Positions 7,274 to 16,811 of a DNA stretch of 64,000 bases are shown one piece after another. The position numbers and the translations under genes are program-made. The stretch lies in contig JAGALP010000004.1 in assembly GCA_017625155.1 (NCBI GenBank), positions 352,414-416,413 on the forward strand. Reading direction: 5' to 3'. The stretch is from Paludibacteraceae bacterium (lineage in GTDB: Bacteria; Bacteroidota; Bacteroidia; Bacteroidales; Paludibacteraceae). The notes under the pieces were generated by a model, which saw only the letters and a program-made list of their open reading frames with translations, searched no databases and was not told where the DNA came from. Position 1 is the stretch's first letter. Each line of letters opens with the position of its first letter.

Positions 7274-9703
7274 TCACTTTACCAAAAAAGCAAAGTCAAT
7301 AACCTCTTGAATGTCTTGCACATAGTGGAACTTCAATCCCTTGAGGTATTTCTCTGGAATCTCATCCACATCCTTGCGGTTCTTCTCGCAGAGTACAATA
7401 TCAGTGATACCAGCGCGCTTAGCTGCTAGCAGTTTCTCCTTTACGCCGCCAATAGGCAATACTTTTCCGCGCAATGTCATCTCGCCCGTCATCGCAATGC
7501 GAGGACGCACTTTCTTACCTGTAAATGCACTCACCAGCGCAGTCGTCATCGTGATACCTGCACTTGGACCATCTTTTGGAATCGCACCTTCGGGTACATG
7601 GATATGTACAGAGGTGCTGTCCAACTTCTTGCGGGCGATACCAAACTGATCTGCATGTGCTTTGATATAGCCGAGTGCGATAGTGGCTGACTCCTTCATC
7701 ACGTCGCCCAAATTACCCGTAAGGGTAAGGGTAGGGGCTTTAGCAGGCGACAAGGATGTCTCAATAAACAATATCTCTCCACCCACCGATGTCCATGCTA
7801 GTCCGGTGACTACACCTATATATTTATTGGTCTCCCACTCATCGCGCGAGTAGCGTTTCTTGCCGAGGTATGTTACTAGATCTTCCTCTGTAACAGACAC
7901 ATTATAAGATTCTTCCAAAGCCATCTTTGTCACTACCTTGCGGCATATAGCGGCAATCTTACGCTCCAATCCGCGCACTCCCGACTCACGGGTATAGCCA
8001 TCGATGATAGCCGCAATAATGCTCTTCTTGAGTTTCAATTGCGATGCTTTCAAGCCGTGGTTATCCAACTCCTTTGGCAAAAGATGACGCTTAGCGATCT
8101 CCTCTTTCTCCTCTTGCAGATAGCCTGTCATTTCGATAAGTTCCATACGGTCAAGAAGTGGACGAGGAATAGTGTCAAGCGTGTTAGCAGTAGCAATAAA
8201 CAGCACTTTGCTCAAATCGTAATCTACATCCAAGTAGTTATCGTGGAAAGTACCATTCTGCTCAGGATCAAGCACTTCCAATAGCGCACTCGTAGGATCG
8301 CCCTTATAGTCCGCACCTATCTTATCAATCTCATCAAGTACAAACACAGGGTTGCATGTCTTCACCTTGCGGATATTCTCAATGATGCGACCAGGCATCG
8401 CACCGATATAAGTACGGCGGTGACCACGAATCTCTGACTCATCATGCAAACCACCCAAACTGATACGCGCATATTTGCGCCCCAGTGCCTCAGCAATCGA
8501 ACGTCCCAAACTGGTCTTACCTACACCCGGAGGACCATAGAGACATAGGATAGGGGCTTTCATATTGTTAGTATTCTTGCTCAACGCCTTGATTTTCAGC
8601 ACACTCAGATACTCGATGATACGCTCCTTTATTTTCTCCATGCCGTAGTGGTCTTTATCCAATATCTCTTGTGCATGGCGAATATCGTAGTTATCCTCTG
8701 AGTATTCGTTCCAAGGCAAATCGAGTAGGGTATCCAGATAGTTTTGTTGGGTAGCATACTCTGGTGAATGCGAGTTCATGCGGCGCAATTTCTTGAGTTC
8801 TTTCTCAAAGGTTGCTTGCATTTTCTCACCCCAGTTCTTTTGCTTTGACTGCTCAAGCATGGCATTCACTTGTTGCTCGTCGGAGTCGCCCAATTCCTTC
8901 TGAATGGTCTCCATTTGACGGTGCAACAGGTATTCGCGCTGTTCACGGTCAAGATCCTCTTTGGTTTTATTTTGGATATCCTTGCGCATCTCCAGCATCT
9001 TCACCTCGTTGTTGAGTATCTCCAGCAATCTCAGCGCACGGTCTTTGATGGAATCAATCTCCAAAAGTTGTTGTTTTTCGGCGATACGAACACCAAAGTT
9101 GCCGCAAATATAGTTCACGAGGGTAGGTGGGTTGTCGATGCTACGCAGGGTCATACCTGCTTCAGCAGGTAAGTTCTCCATGCTCTTGATAATCTTCTCC
9201 GCTACAGTCTTGAGGCTACTAACTAATGCCACAAACTCTTTGTCATTGCGCTTTGGGAAGTCCTCAGGCATCGTTTGTACGCGTGCTTTCATATATGGTC
9301 GCATACCCACAATCTCCTGAATATGAATACGTTCTACGCCTTCCAGTATCACCATTACACTTCCATCTGGCATATCTAACGTTCGCATTACACGTCCAGC
9401 AGTGCCAACAGGGAAAATATCTTCTTCTAAAGGTTCTTGTACATCCTGTGCCTTTTGGCAGCATACGGCCAAGAGTTGGTCATTCTTGAAGGCTGTAGTT
9501 ACTAGTTTCTTGGATTTGGGTCTTCCTACGGTCACTGGAAGCAGCACTCCAGGAAACAGCACCATATTGCGGAGCGGAAGTACGCCCAGCACATCGCCGT
9601 CGTTGAGTTTGGGTTCAATCGCATCATCAGTCTCTTCCACAAGAGGGATATATTCCACATCTGGCTGATTCTGCGTGTCTAATAATTCATCAAGGTAGGT
9701 CAT
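7274..9703 (-). CDS. lon: ATP-dependent protease Lon
   Basis: Homohexameric AAA+ protease that degrades misfolded and regulatory proteins. The 809-residue protein has the usual order: substrate-binding LON domain (about residues 38-235), coiled coil, AAA+ module with Walker A GPPGVGKTS near 388, Walker B VFVLDEIDKIG, and a C-terminal peptidase with the Ser of PKDGPSAG (about 711) and the Lys of GGVKEKLLAAKRAG (about 753). Starts at ATG with MTYLDELLDT. It lies 199 bp downstream of aspS in the same direction; no clear promoter of the TTG-N20-TAnnTTTG type was found in that gap. Confidence 0.97.
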   Translation of the reverse strand: MTYLDELLDTQNQPDVEYIPLVEETDDAIEPKLNDGDVLGVLPLRNMVLFPGVLLPVTVGRPKSKKLVTTAFKNDQLLAVCCQKAQDVQEPLEEDIFPVGTAGRVMRTLDMPDGSVMVILEGVERIHIQEIVGMRPYMKARVQTMPEDFPKRNDKEFVALVSSLKTVAEKIIKSMENLPAEAGMTLRSIDNPPTLVNYICGNFGVRIAEKQQLLEIDSIKDRALRLLEILNNEVKMLEMRKDIQNKTKEDLDREQREYLLHRQMETIQKELGDSDEQQVNAMLEQSKQKNWGEKMQATFEKELKKLRRMNSHSPEYATQQNYLDTLLDLPWNEYSEDNYDIRHAQEILDKDHYGMEKIKERIIEYLSVLKIKALSKNTNNMKAPILCLYGPPGVGKTSLGRSIAEALGRKYARISLGGLHDESEIRGHRRTYIGAMPGRIIENIRKVKTCNPVFVLDEIDKIGADYKGDPTSALLEVLDPEQNGTFHDNYLDVDYDLSKVLFIATANTLDTIPRPLLDRMELIEMTGYLQEEKEEIAKRHLLPKELDNHGLKASQLKLKKSIIAAIIDGYTRESGVRGLERKIAAICRKVVTKMALEESYNVSVTEEDLVTYLGKKRYSRDEWETNKYIGVVTGLAWTSVGGEILFIETSLSPAKAPTLTLTGNLGDVMKESATIALGYIKAHADQFGIARKKLDSTSVHIHVPEGAIPKDGPSAGITMTTALVSAFTGKKVRPRIAMTGEMTLRGKVLPIGGVKEKLLAAKRAGITDIVLCEKNRKDVDEIPEKYLKGLKFHYVQDIQEVIDFAFLVK

Positions 9704-9837
9704 GTCACTTCTAAAATAAAAAGTTTTAATAGTTTCTACGTTTTTTTATTCAGTATTTTTATCTTCAACGTTTTTGTTAGGGGACTATTCAATAAATCCT
9801 ATTTTACATAATCCAAATTAGCAACCTCTTGGAATAA

Positions 9838-9890
9838 TAATTATATAAGGAGAAGTTCAAGTATAATGCAGCTTATTCCTTATATAATTA
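9838..9890. repeat. Inverted repeat between aspS and lon
   Basis: TAATTATATAAGGA (9838-9851) and its exact complement (9877-9890) flank 25 bp. It could be a terminator for aspS without a U-tract or an operator for lon. The remaining gap (9704-9837) shows nothing else. Confidence 0.6.
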
Positions 9891-9902
9891 GGGGGTGTTT
9901 AA

Positions 9903-11690
9903 TTACTCAGCTTTTACTTCGCGGAGATCGATAAACAATTCATCTAGTTGTTTTTGATCTACAATGCCAGGAGCGCCGAGCATCACATCGCGTCCTTGGT
10001 TGTTCTTTGGGAATGCGATGCAGTCACGGATGCTGTCCAAGCCTGCGAACAAACTAACAAAACGGTCCAAGCCGTATGCCAAACCACCGTGAGGAGGCGC
10101 ACCAAACTTAAAGGCATTCATCAGGAAGCCGAACTTCAGTTGTGCCTCTTCTGGGGTGAAGCCCAAGATCTCGAAGGTGCGTTGTTGAAGCGCCGCATCG
10201 TGGATACGGATACTACCACCACCTACTTCTACACCGTTGATAACCATGTCATATGCGTTCGCACGAACAGCAGCTGGATTGGTGTCCATCAGTGGAATAT
10301 CCTCTGGTTTTGGACTAGTAAATGGATGGTGCATAGCCATGAGGCGTTGCTCCTCGTCGCTCCACTCGTACATTGGGAAATCCACAATCCAAAGGCATGA
10401 GAACTTCTTAGGATCACGCAAACCGAGTTGCTTACCGACCTCCAGACGAAGCTCACACAATTGCTTGCGGGTCTTCATCGCATCGTCGCCAGAGAGGATC
10501 AAAATCAAGTCACCTGGCTGTGCATTCATCGCCTTAGCCACCTCTTGCAATTGCTCTTGGTTGTAGAATTTATCTACACTTGACTTCACATTGCCATCTG
10601 CCTCTACGCGGGCATAAACCATACCTTTTGCGCCGATTTGTGGGCGTTTTACGTAGTCTGTGAGGGCATCCAATTGCTTGCGGGTGTATGTAGCGCAACC
10701 TGTAGCGCAGATACCGCCGATGTATGCAGCATTAGCAAATACACTAAACTTCTCTTCTTTCTGTTCCTCAATAGCGTGGAAAATATCGTGCAACTCCACG
10801 AACTCCATGCCGAAGCGTGTATCTGGCTTATCGCTACCATAATATTTCATCGCATCCGCCCATGTCACGCGTGGGAAATCTGGCAGGTCGATATTGAGAA
10901 TGGACTTGAACAGGTGTTTAGACATACCTTCGAAGAGTTGGAGCACATCTTCTTGCTCCACGAACGACATTTCGCAGTCGATCTGTGTAAACTCAGGTTG
11001 GCGGTCTGCACGGAGGTCCTCGTCACGGAAGCACTTCACGATTTGGAAGTAACGGTCAAAGCCGCTGACCATAAGCAACTGCTTGAGTATCTGTGGACTT
11101 TGTGGCAACGCGTAGAACTGTCCTGGGTTCATACGGCTTGGCACGATAAAGTCGCGTGCGCCCTCTGGGGTTGAGTTCACCAATACAGGAGTCTCTACCT
11201 CCAAGAAGCCCTTCTCATCGAGGTAACGGCGCACCTCGAAGGCCATCTTGTGGCGGAGTTCGAGGTTCTTTCTTACGCAGTTACGGCGCAGGTCTAAGTA
11301 TCTGTATTTCATACGAATATCATCGCCACCATCGGTCTCATCCTCGATAGTGAATGGAGGAGTTACGGCTGCGTTGAGGATATTCATCTCGGCTACTTTG
11401 ATTTCGATTTCGCCAGTAGGAATTTGCGTATTTTTGCTCTGACGCTCAATCACTTCGCCTGTCACTTGGAGCACGAACTCGCGCCCTACCCCATTGGCTG
11501 CCTCTAGCAATGCGTCTTGCTCTGCGCTGCCGTCGGATTGGAAAGCGAGCTGCGTGATGCCATAGCGGTCACGAAGGTCGATGAATGTCATACCGCCCAT
11601 TTTGCGGATTCGTTGTGCCCATCCTGCGAGGGTCACTGTTTGGCCTGCATCGGCGAGGCGAAGCTCGCCACAAGTATTCATTCTAAACAT
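9903..11690 (-). CDS. aspS: Aspartyl-tRNA synthetase
   Basis: Class II synthetase charging tRNA-Asp. 595 residues, bacterial type. The N-terminal OB-fold anticodon domain starts [16 protein letters not shown] with [20 protein letters not shown]; motif 2 is [16 protein letters not shown], the bacterial GAD insertion lies around residues 290-420, and motif 3 is AYGLDRF near the C terminus. The start at 11690 fits the usual Bacteroidota N terminus and follows a leader of about 80 nt behind a strong promoter. The promoter is back-to-back with that of the winged-helix gene. Confidence 0.97.
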   Translation of the reverse strand: MFRMNTCGELRLADAGQTVTLAGWAQRIRKMGGMTFIDLRDRYGITQLAFQSDGSAEQDALLEAANGVGREFVLQVTGEVIERQSKNTQIPTGEIEIKVAEMNILNAAVTPPFTIEDETDGGDDIRMKYRYLDLRRNCVRKNLELRHKMAFEVRRYLDEKGFLEVETPVLVNSTPEGARDFIVPSRMNPGQFYALPQSPQILKQLLMVSGFDRYFQIVKCFRDEDLRADRQPEFTQIDCEMSFVEQEDVLQLFEGMSKHLFKSILNIDLPDFPRVTWADAMKYYGSDKPDTRFGMEFVELHDIFHAIEEQKEEKFSVFANAAYIGGICATGCATYTRKQLDALTDYVKRPQIGAKGMVYARVEADGNVKSSVDKFYNQEQLQEVAKAMNAQPGDLILILSGDDAMKTRKQLCELRLEVGKQLGLRDPKKFSCLWIVDFPMYEWSDEEQRLMAMHHPFTSPKPEDIPLMDTNPAAVRANAYDMVINGVEVGGGSIRIHDAALQQRTFEILGFTPEEAQLKFGFLMNAFKFGAPPHGGLAYGLDRFVSLFAGLDSIRDCIAFPKNNQGRDVMLGAPGIVDQKQLDELFIDLREVKAE

Positions 11691-11700
11691 ATTCTTTATG

Positions 11701-11730
11701 ATTCAATATAGTTCAATGTTATTCAAAATA
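11701..11730 (-). repeat. Three 10-bp repeats in the aspS leader
   Basis: On the minus strand the repeats are of the TTGAAT/TTGAAC type with exact 10 bp spacing and end 10 bp before the ATG. They match the repeats before lpdA and the gene at 30992. Confidence 0.55.
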
Positions 11731-11775
11731 ATTTAGTATTGTAATCCCCATTCTATTCTACACAGAAAAAACGTG

Positions 11776-11806
11776 CAAAATTACAAAAAAAAATGTATAT
11801 TTGCAA
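11776..11806 (-). promoter_or_regulatory. aspS promoter
   Basis: On the minus strand TTG (11806-11804) and TAATTTTG (11783-11776) are 20 bp apart. Its -33 box lies 17 bp from that of the divergent promoter. Confidence 0.8.
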
Positions 11807-11823
11807 GATTTTTATTTTAAAAA

Positions 11824-11854
11824 TTGCATATCTCAAAAAAATACACTACTTTTG
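11824..11854 (+). promoter_or_regulatory. Promoter of the winged-helix gene
   Basis: TTG at 11824-11826 and TACTTTTG at 11847-11854, spacer 20 bp. It lies downstream of the alternative start at 11801 and so fixes the start at 11876. Confidence 0.8.
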
Positions 11855-11875
11855 TCATCTGAAAAGTTAATAGCG

Positions 11876-12469
11876 ATGATATATCGGTTTGCCGACATAC
11901 TACTTGATACTACCTTGCACTCCGTTATGCGCAATGATGAGTCATTGCACTTGACCAACATTGAATTTCGATTGCTGGAGTATCTCGCACAACATGCAAA
12001 TAAGGTTTGTACGCGTGATGAAATACTAAATCATGTCTGGGGGCAGACTTTCCAATATGATACAGGCACAGTAGATGTCCATTTACATTCTTTGCGTCGC
12101 AAATTAGGATTCACCAATACTTATCCAATAGAATCCATACGTAGCGTGGGTATTATCCTACATACACACCCCAAGCGACAACTTCACTCGCTCAATATAC
12201 AAGAGTTTGCAATCCAGTGGATTACAGAACATGAGGCGGACTTCTTTGCCAAACAACTGACTCCTCGTTTACATTTAGATCCGTTTGTAAGTGAGATTAC
12301 AATTTCGCCACAGGATTTACGAGAGATGTTAAATGGTATTCTTAAACTGCTTTTACCAGTTTCTCATCCAGGTATTATACACATCAAGTCGCATTTGGGT
12401 AGCCATTATTTTTCACTTTCTTTAGAGGTGAATGGAACTATAAATGAGCTTCGTATTCCATTGGCATGA
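11876..12469 (+). CDS. OmpR/PhoB-type winged-helix protein without receiver domain
   Basis: A 197-residue protein. Residues 2-97 form a complete PhoB-type DNA-binding domain: LTNIEFRLLEYLAQHANKVC, RDEILNHVWG, then TVDVHLHSLRRKLG (recognition helix) and the wing IRSVGIIL. No receiver domain precedes it; the promoter excludes an N-terminal extension. The C-terminal 90 residues (DLREMLNGILKLLLPVSHPG, IIHIKSHLGSHYFSLSLEV) have the pattern of a histidine-kinase ATPase domain but lack the N-box Asn pair and G-boxes. This is inference from pattern only. It is likely a transcription regulator controlled by something other than phosphorylation. Confidence 0.75.
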   Translation: MIYRFADILLDTTLHSVMRNDESLHLTNIEFRLLEYLAQHANKVCTRDEILNHVWGQTFQYDTGTVDVHLHSLRRKLGFTNTYPIESIRSVGIILHTHPKRQLHSLNIQEFAIQWITEHEADFFAKQLTPRLHLDPFVSEITISPQDLREMLNGILKLLLPVSHPGIIHIKSHLGSHYFSLSLEVNGTINELRIPLA

Positions 12470-12510
12470 TGATTTAAGTTAGATTTAAGTCATTTTAACC
12501 AATAAAGTAT

Positions 12511-12518
12511 TACCTTTG
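12511..12518 (+). promoter_or_regulatory. Probable -7 element for the gene at 12539
   Basis: TACCTTTG sits 20 bp before the ATG, but no TTG is found at the expected upstream position, so the promoter is weak or activator-dependent. Confidence 0.45.
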
Positions 12519-12538
12519 TCGCAAAAATCGAATAAGTT

Positions 12539-13174
12539 ATGCGGCAAAGATTATTTTTTCTAATCTTATTTGTTTCCTCTATGGCATTTGCAGCCACGGA
12601 TTCTACGACTATTTTTCAGGGGTATAGTGGTGGTATGATGCTACACGCAGGGTATTTGTTTGGTGACAACCCTACTGCTGTTTTGCCAGACGGCTCATCG
12701 CTCTCATCTAAAGGCATGACATGTGGTATTGGTGGCTCATTACGTGTAAACCTTATGCGTCACCTACGAGTAGGATGTGAGGGATTTGTTTCTACAATGA
12801 ATAGCCAATATACCAATCAGCGAAAGTATTTGCAGTCAGGCAGTTATGTGCGTACTGGCTGGGGAGGAGTGTTAGCAGATGCATGTTGGCGTGGCGAACA
12901 TATATGGCATTTTGTGGGTGGTTCTGTAGGTGGAGGTGCGATGCGCACATTGGCAGTGTCGCAAGGTAGCGAAGAGGATTGGCTACCTGAAGAATCAGCG
13001 GTGTTGCACAAACAAGGATTCATGTATATCAATCCATACATGGGTATAGATTGGTGTATGACGAAGCGAGTGCATGTCTGCTTACGTATGGATTGGATGT
13101 TAGCTTTTGCGGAGCGTTCTGTACTCTTTCCTACGGGACCTCGTTTATATGTCGGTTTTATGTTTTGCCACTAA
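12539..13174 (+). CDS. Predicted outer membrane beta-barrel protein
   Basis: A 211-residue exported protein with a signal peptide ending MAFAA near residue 19. The rest alternates polar and hydrophobic residues with many Gly and aromatic residues (GYSGGMMLHAGYLFGDNP, IGGSLRVNLMRHLRVGCEG, PRLYVGFMF), and a C-terminal aromatic strand, as in small 8- to 10-strand barrels. Six Cys residues are unusual for such a protein. No specific family was recognised. It is followed 9 bp later by a DUF4491 gene and preceded by a regulator, which may control it. Confidence 0.65.
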   Translation: MRQRLFFLILFVSSMAFAATDSTTIFQGYSGGMMLHAGYLFGDNPTAVLPDGSSLSSKGMTCGIGGSLRVNLMRHLRVGCEGFVSTMNSQYTNQRKYLQSGSYVRTGWGGVLADACWRGEHIWHFVGGSVGGGAMRTLAVSQGSEEDWLPEESAVLHKQGFMYINPYMGIDWCMTKRVHVCLRMDWMLAFAERSVLFPTGPRLYVGFMFCH

Positions 13175-13183
13175 AATACACTT

Positions 13184-13477
13184 ATGAATTTATCAGGTAT
13201 TATATTAGGCTTAGTTGCCTTTTTGTGCATTGGCTTTTTTCATCCATTAGTAATTAAGGGTGAGTATTATTTTGGTACGAAATGTTGGTGGGTATTTGCA
13301 TTAGTAGGAGTATTCATGTTGATAGGTTCGCTACTAATAGAGAATATCTATTTTTCAGTTATTCTAGGAGTGATAGCTTTTTCATGTTTTTGGTCTATCC
13401 TAGAACTATTCGAACAAGCTAAACGTGTGGAGCGCGGTTGGTTTCCAAAAAATCCCCATCGCAAGTACCAAAAGTAA
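13184..13477 (+). CDS. DUF4491 family membrane protein
   Basis: A 97-residue protein with three hydrophobic segments (about residues 3-22, 33-52, 57-75) and the family's conserved end WSILELFEQAKRV-RGWFPKNP. The N terminus (MNLSGIILGLVAFLCIGFFH) and YYFGTKCWWVF are also typical. DUF4491 proteins are restricted largely to Bacteroidota and have no known role. The gene starts 9 bp after the barrel gene and is probably cotranscribed. Confidence 0.8.
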   Translation: MNLSGIILGLVAFLCIGFFHPLVIKGEYYFGTKCWWVFALVGVFMLIGSLLIENIYFSVILGVIAFSCFWSILELFEQAKRVERGWFPKNPHRKYQK

Positions 13478-13481
13478 CGTT

Positions 13482-13874
13482 CTATCGCTCTTCAAAAGTA
13501 CCATCCGAATAGAATATTAGTATCTTTTCCACAGTACGTCCTGCCAACATAGGCATTTTCTCTGTAGGCAATGACGGTTGATTTGATGGCAAATCGTCTT
13601 GAGAAAGAATTGTATCTATGGCTTGAGAAGGCAAAACTGATTCAGTACGTTCATTTCCTGATAAATACATATTTCCTACACCCATAATCAACCAATCACA
13701 GTTGATAGTTCGGAACCGACGCAATACAGCCTGCAAGACATCTAAACTTGGTTTGTTGCGTCCACCGATAATATTTGATATGGTACCAGCACTCACACCT
13801 ATCTCTTGCGAAAATTGCTTTGCATTCAATCCTTCAGATTCGATTATTTTTACCAATCGGTCACGTTCGTTCAT
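13482..13874 (-). CDS. XRE-type helix-turn-helix regulator
   Basis: A 130-residue DNA-binding protein. The Cro/C1-type domain covers about residues 4-65: LNAKQFSQEIGVSAGTISNI is the helix-turn-helix, then GGRNKPSLDVLQAVLRRF. The C terminus (VEKILIFYSDGTFEER) is a short motif seen on many Bacteroidales members of this group. Convergent with DUF4491 (stop codons 4 bp apart). A leader of about 130 nt with a small dyad (GTGC-TTATT-GCAC near 13952) precedes the gene and could hold an autoregulatory operator; this last point is inference. Confidence 0.85.
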   Translation of the reverse strand: MNERDRLVKIIESEGLNAKQFSQEIGVSAGTISNIIGGRNKPSLDVLQAVLRRFRTINCDWLIMGVGNMYLSGNERTESVLPSQAIDTILSQDDLPSNQPSLPTEKMPMLAGRTVEKILIFYSDGTFEER

Positions 13875-14010
13875 TTTATTGAATTCTTAAGAAGTTAATA
13901 TTTGCTCGTTACTTTATACGCACATTACATAACACATTGATAACAAGCCAAGTGCTTATTGCACATCTATTATCAAACGTGTATTGTATTATACGCTCCA
14001 AAATCGACTG

Positions 14011-14041
14011 CAAAGATATGAAAATTATTTCACACTTGCAA
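14011..14041 (-). promoter_or_regulatory. Promoter of the XRE regulator
   Basis: Minus strand TTG (14041-14039) and TATCTTTG (14018-14011) with 20 bp spacing. Confidence 0.75.
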
Positions 14042-14858
14042 ATTTTTCATACAAAAACTTTTTCACATCGCAAATTCACACTTCAAAACCACAAGATCTG
14101 AAAAAAGTAATAATAACCTAACTACAATCCATCAAATAACTAAAGATTAGTCAAGCGGTAATAGTTTATGCAAACTCAATAGATATTGTGATTTTCAGTC
14201 ATTTACAATTTTTATAATCATATATCTTTGTAGATTTTAGCAATTTCAGTTTATTTTATCCAATTGTTTAAAGTATCACTTTGTTGTTTTGTAATATTTT
14301 ATTGAATATCTGTAAGATATGTAATAATTTCAAAAATTATTATAATTATATCGTGTTGTTTCGTTTCGGATGTATGTTTATTAAACACACGTGTTTGTAG
14401 TGTGAATAGCATGGGCTTTGAAAGATTGTCAATGCTGATATATTTGTGAAATAAAAATTAGAATTTATATTTAAACATTTAGAATTTTGCAATTGTGAAT
14501 ATTTTTATTAAAGTCCTTTCCTACCCCATTTTATCAATAAAATATTTAAAGATTTTTCAAATATGTGAGAATTGAATATTTAGAAACACACTTATCTATT
14601 GGTCAAAATATCTAATTCTCAATAAAGATGAATTTTTAGTCTATTTGTACTCTATTGCGTACAGATTTAGTAGGTTTTACTCTACTATATTATAGTATAA
14701 GCAATATACCGAGCTTAGTATGTCAAAGAAATAGTAAGGATATAGTATGGATATACTATGATTGTAAATGATAAAATGAAAACACTCAACTTTAGATTTA
14801 GGTTAGGTATAAGACGAAAGATATTAAGATATAATAGGATAGTTATGGACAATAAGAA
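14042..14858. other. AT-rich gene-free stretch with small palindromes
   Basis: About 820 bp without a plausible gene. Strong A/T runs and two related dyads are present: TACTATA-T-TATAGTA (14683-14697) and ATAGTAT-GGAT-ATACTAT (14742-14759), with further TAGTA words nearby. No tRNA, promoter pair or terminator was recognised. It may be a binding region or decayed DNA. Confidence 0.5.
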
Positions 14859-15809
14859 TTACTTATTCTTGATTGTATCGAAGCCCTGTCCAAAGACACC
14901 ACTGACATTGGCTTGACTGACAAACGCATTAGGGTCGATTGATTTGATGATATGGAAAATCAATTGACTCTCTTGTTTGCGGGCAAGTACAGTGACAATA
15001 TGGATGGGTTGCTGACTATACCACCCTTTTCCATCCAATACCGTGACACCACGATGGACAGTTTGATTGATAGCAGTAGCAATCTCTGCATACTTGCTAG
15101 AGAAGATGAAGAACTGCACCGATTGGCGCATGCGCGACATGATCCAATCGAGCGCTGCCGTATAGCTGACGGTCATACAGAGACCATAAAGAATACGCTT
15201 AATCTTGAAGTCCACAATGTCCATTCCCTCTACATAGAACTGATCTGGAATGGGCAAGAAATAACTGCTGGCAATAATCACTGCATCGCAGATAACCATC
15301 ACTTTACCTAACGACACATCTTTGTAGTGATTAACAATCATTGCCACGATGTCGGTACCACCCGATGAGCCGTTGTTGAGCATTACAATACCTAAACTCA
15401 GTCCAAAGACCACACCGCCTACAATACAAGCTGTAACAGGGTCTGCAATCAATGGGTCCACACGCATAGGTATCACACGATACCAAAAAGCCAATGCCAA
15501 TGCGCCCACTAATGTGCGCACACAGAAACGCCAACCCACAGTGAGCATGGCAATCAATAGCAAAATAGCATTGATAGACAACGTACTTAGCCACATAGGT
15601 ATAGCACCACCATATTCAGGGAAAATATTAGGGAAGAGCCCTTGTGTAGCGTAGTAAATGATCGAACAAATACCCGTCAGACCAGCACCGACTACATTAT
15701 GCGGCACAAAAATCCAGTTGACCATCAAGGCAAAAGGAAACAAGCCGAGAATGATGAAGATGTATTCTCGAACGACTTTGCTGATGGGGTATTGCGTGTA
15801 GGGAGTCAT
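14859..15809 (-). CDS. YitT family membrane protein (copy 1)
   Basis: A 316-residue member of the YitT/DUF161 family with a C-terminal DUF2179 domain. Five to six hydrophobic helices occupy residues 12-210; GAGLTGICSIIYYAT and LNNGSSGGTDIVAMIVNHY are family signatures. The cytoplasmic DUF2179 domain (RQSVQFFIFSSKYAEI to DPNAFVSQANVSGVFGQGF) forms the last 90 residues. The transported molecule is not known. It follows a paralogue in the same direction (33 bp apart), so two diverged copies may form one complex. Its start codon lies inside a run of 7-bp repeats. Confidence 0.88.
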   Translation of the reverse strand: MTPYTQYPISKVVREYIFIILGLFPFALMVNWIFVPHNVVGAGLTGICSIIYYATQGLFPNIFPEYGGAIPMWLSTLSINAILLLIAMLTVGWRFCVRTLVGALALAFWYRVIPMRVDPLIADPVTACIVGGVVFGLSLGIVMLNNGSSGGTDIVAMIVNHYKDVSLGKVMVICDAVIIASSYFLPIPDQFYVEGMDIVDFKIKRILYGLCMTVSYTAALDWIMSRMRQSVQFFIFSSKYAEIATAINQTVHRGVTVLDGKGWYSQQPIHIVTVLARKQESQLIFHIIKSIDPNAFVSQANVSGVFGQGFDTIKNK

Positions 15810-15836
15810 GAAAGGTGAAAGGTGAAAAGTGAAAGG
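15809..15836 (+). repeat. Four tandem TGAAAGG heptads at the yitT start codon
   Basis: TGAAAGG, TGAAAGG, TGAAAAG, TGAAAGG in register. The minus-strand start codon of YitT copy 1 touches the first unit. Related heptads occur at 45794 and 54641. Confidence 0.75.
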
Positions 15837-15842
15837 TGTTGT

Positions 15843-16766
15843 TTATTTACTCATTGGGTCGAAACCTTGTCCGAAGACTCCACGCACTTGGCTTTGGCTG
15901 ACAAAGGCGTTAGGGTCAATGGCATTCACCAAACGGAAAATCTTAGCCGATTCGTATTGGCGCGCTATTACCGTAATCACTTTGCCTGGGTTCTTGGTGT
16001 AGCCACCTTGTGCTTCGAGGAAGGTCACACCGCGTGGAACTTGGGTCATAATAGCTTCGGCAATCTCCTCGTACTTGCTGCTGAAAATGAAGAACTGCAC
16101 CGATTGGCGCGTGCGATTGAGCACCCAATCCACAGCAGTACCTGCCATGAAAGTATAGCAAAGACCAAAGAGAATCTTCTCCAGACCTTGACCAAATGGC
16201 AATTCCTTGATTTCAGGCAAGAAATATGCACAGAGGATAATCACAATATCGCATGCCATAAGTACGCGACCCATTGGCAAATGTTTGTATTTATTCACAA
16301 TCATTGCTACGATATCTACTCCACCCGTGCTACCATTGTTGAGGAACACTACCCCCAAGAAGCAACCCATAAACAAGCCACCCAAGATGACTGCCATGAA
16401 TGGGTCGGAGATAACTGGTTCAGCAGGTATTTCAATCACTTTGAGCCAGATCGTATACCATAATACTCCCCATAGGGTACGCACACAGTAGCGCCATCCA
16501 ACCGTGAAGTACGCAGCTATTAATAAAGCAAGGTTGCATACAAACGAACTTAGCCATATAGGGATAAATGTATCCGTTGCAAAGTAGATAATCTCACAAA
16601 GACCCGTTAGCCCTCCTCCTACAATGGTATGTGGAACTAAGATCCAATTTACAGCAATTGCGTATGGGATGGTACAAAGAATAATCATTATGTATTCTTT
16701 GACAGTAATTAGCGGTTTCATGCGCTTATACCCCTTGAGTTGTTCACGAAGTTTTCCTTTAGACAT
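15843..16766 (-). CDS. YitT family membrane protein (copy 2)
   Basis: A 307-residue paralogue of the neighbouring gene, with the same order of domains. Shared marks are HTIVGGGLTGLCEIIYFATD, FLNNGSTGGVDIVAMIVNKY and the DUF2179 part RQSVQFFIFSSKYEEI ... DPNAFVSQSQVRGVFGQGF. Divergence is far too great for a recent duplication. The N-terminal 16 residues are basic and may start instead at the second Met (MKPLITVKEYI). It lies 45 bp downstream of gcvP in the same direction. Confidence 0.88.
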   Translation of the reverse strand: MSKGKLREQLKGYKRMKPLITVKEYIMIILCTIPYAIAVNWILVPHTIVGGGLTGLCEIIYFATDTFIPIWLSSFVCNLALLIAAYFTVGWRYCVRTLWGVLWYTIWLKVIEIPAEPVISDPFMAVILGGLFMGCFLGVVFLNNGSTGGVDIVAMIVNKYKHLPMGRVLMACDIVIILCAYFLPEIKELPFGQGLEKILFGLCYTFMAGTAVDWVLNRTRQSVQFFIFSSKYEEIAEAIMTQVPRGVTFLEAQGGYTKNPGKVITVIARQYESAKIFRLVNAIDPNAFVSQSQVRGVFGQGFDPMSK

Positions 16767-16780
16767 ATTATGTTGTTTAG

Positions 16781-16800
16781 TGGACGGCGCAAAGCGCCTA
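16781..16800 (+). repeat. Hairpin module TGGACG-GGCGC type
   Basis: TGGAC followed by GGCGC-AAA-GCGCC and TA. The same hairpin occurs at 45821 (opposite strand) and 52753, and variants at 24371, 46295 and inside mutS2. Confidence 0.75.
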
Positions 16801-16811
16801 CTGTTTAGTGT

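Noticed and set aside
11801..11875. N-terminal extension of the winged-helix protein
   Set aside because: The promoter (11824-11854) lies inside it, so it cannot be translated from the main transcript.
14042..14858. Origin of replication in the gene-free AT-rich stretch
   Set aside because: No cluster of DnaA boxes (TTATNCACA type) and no dnaA or dnaN nearby.
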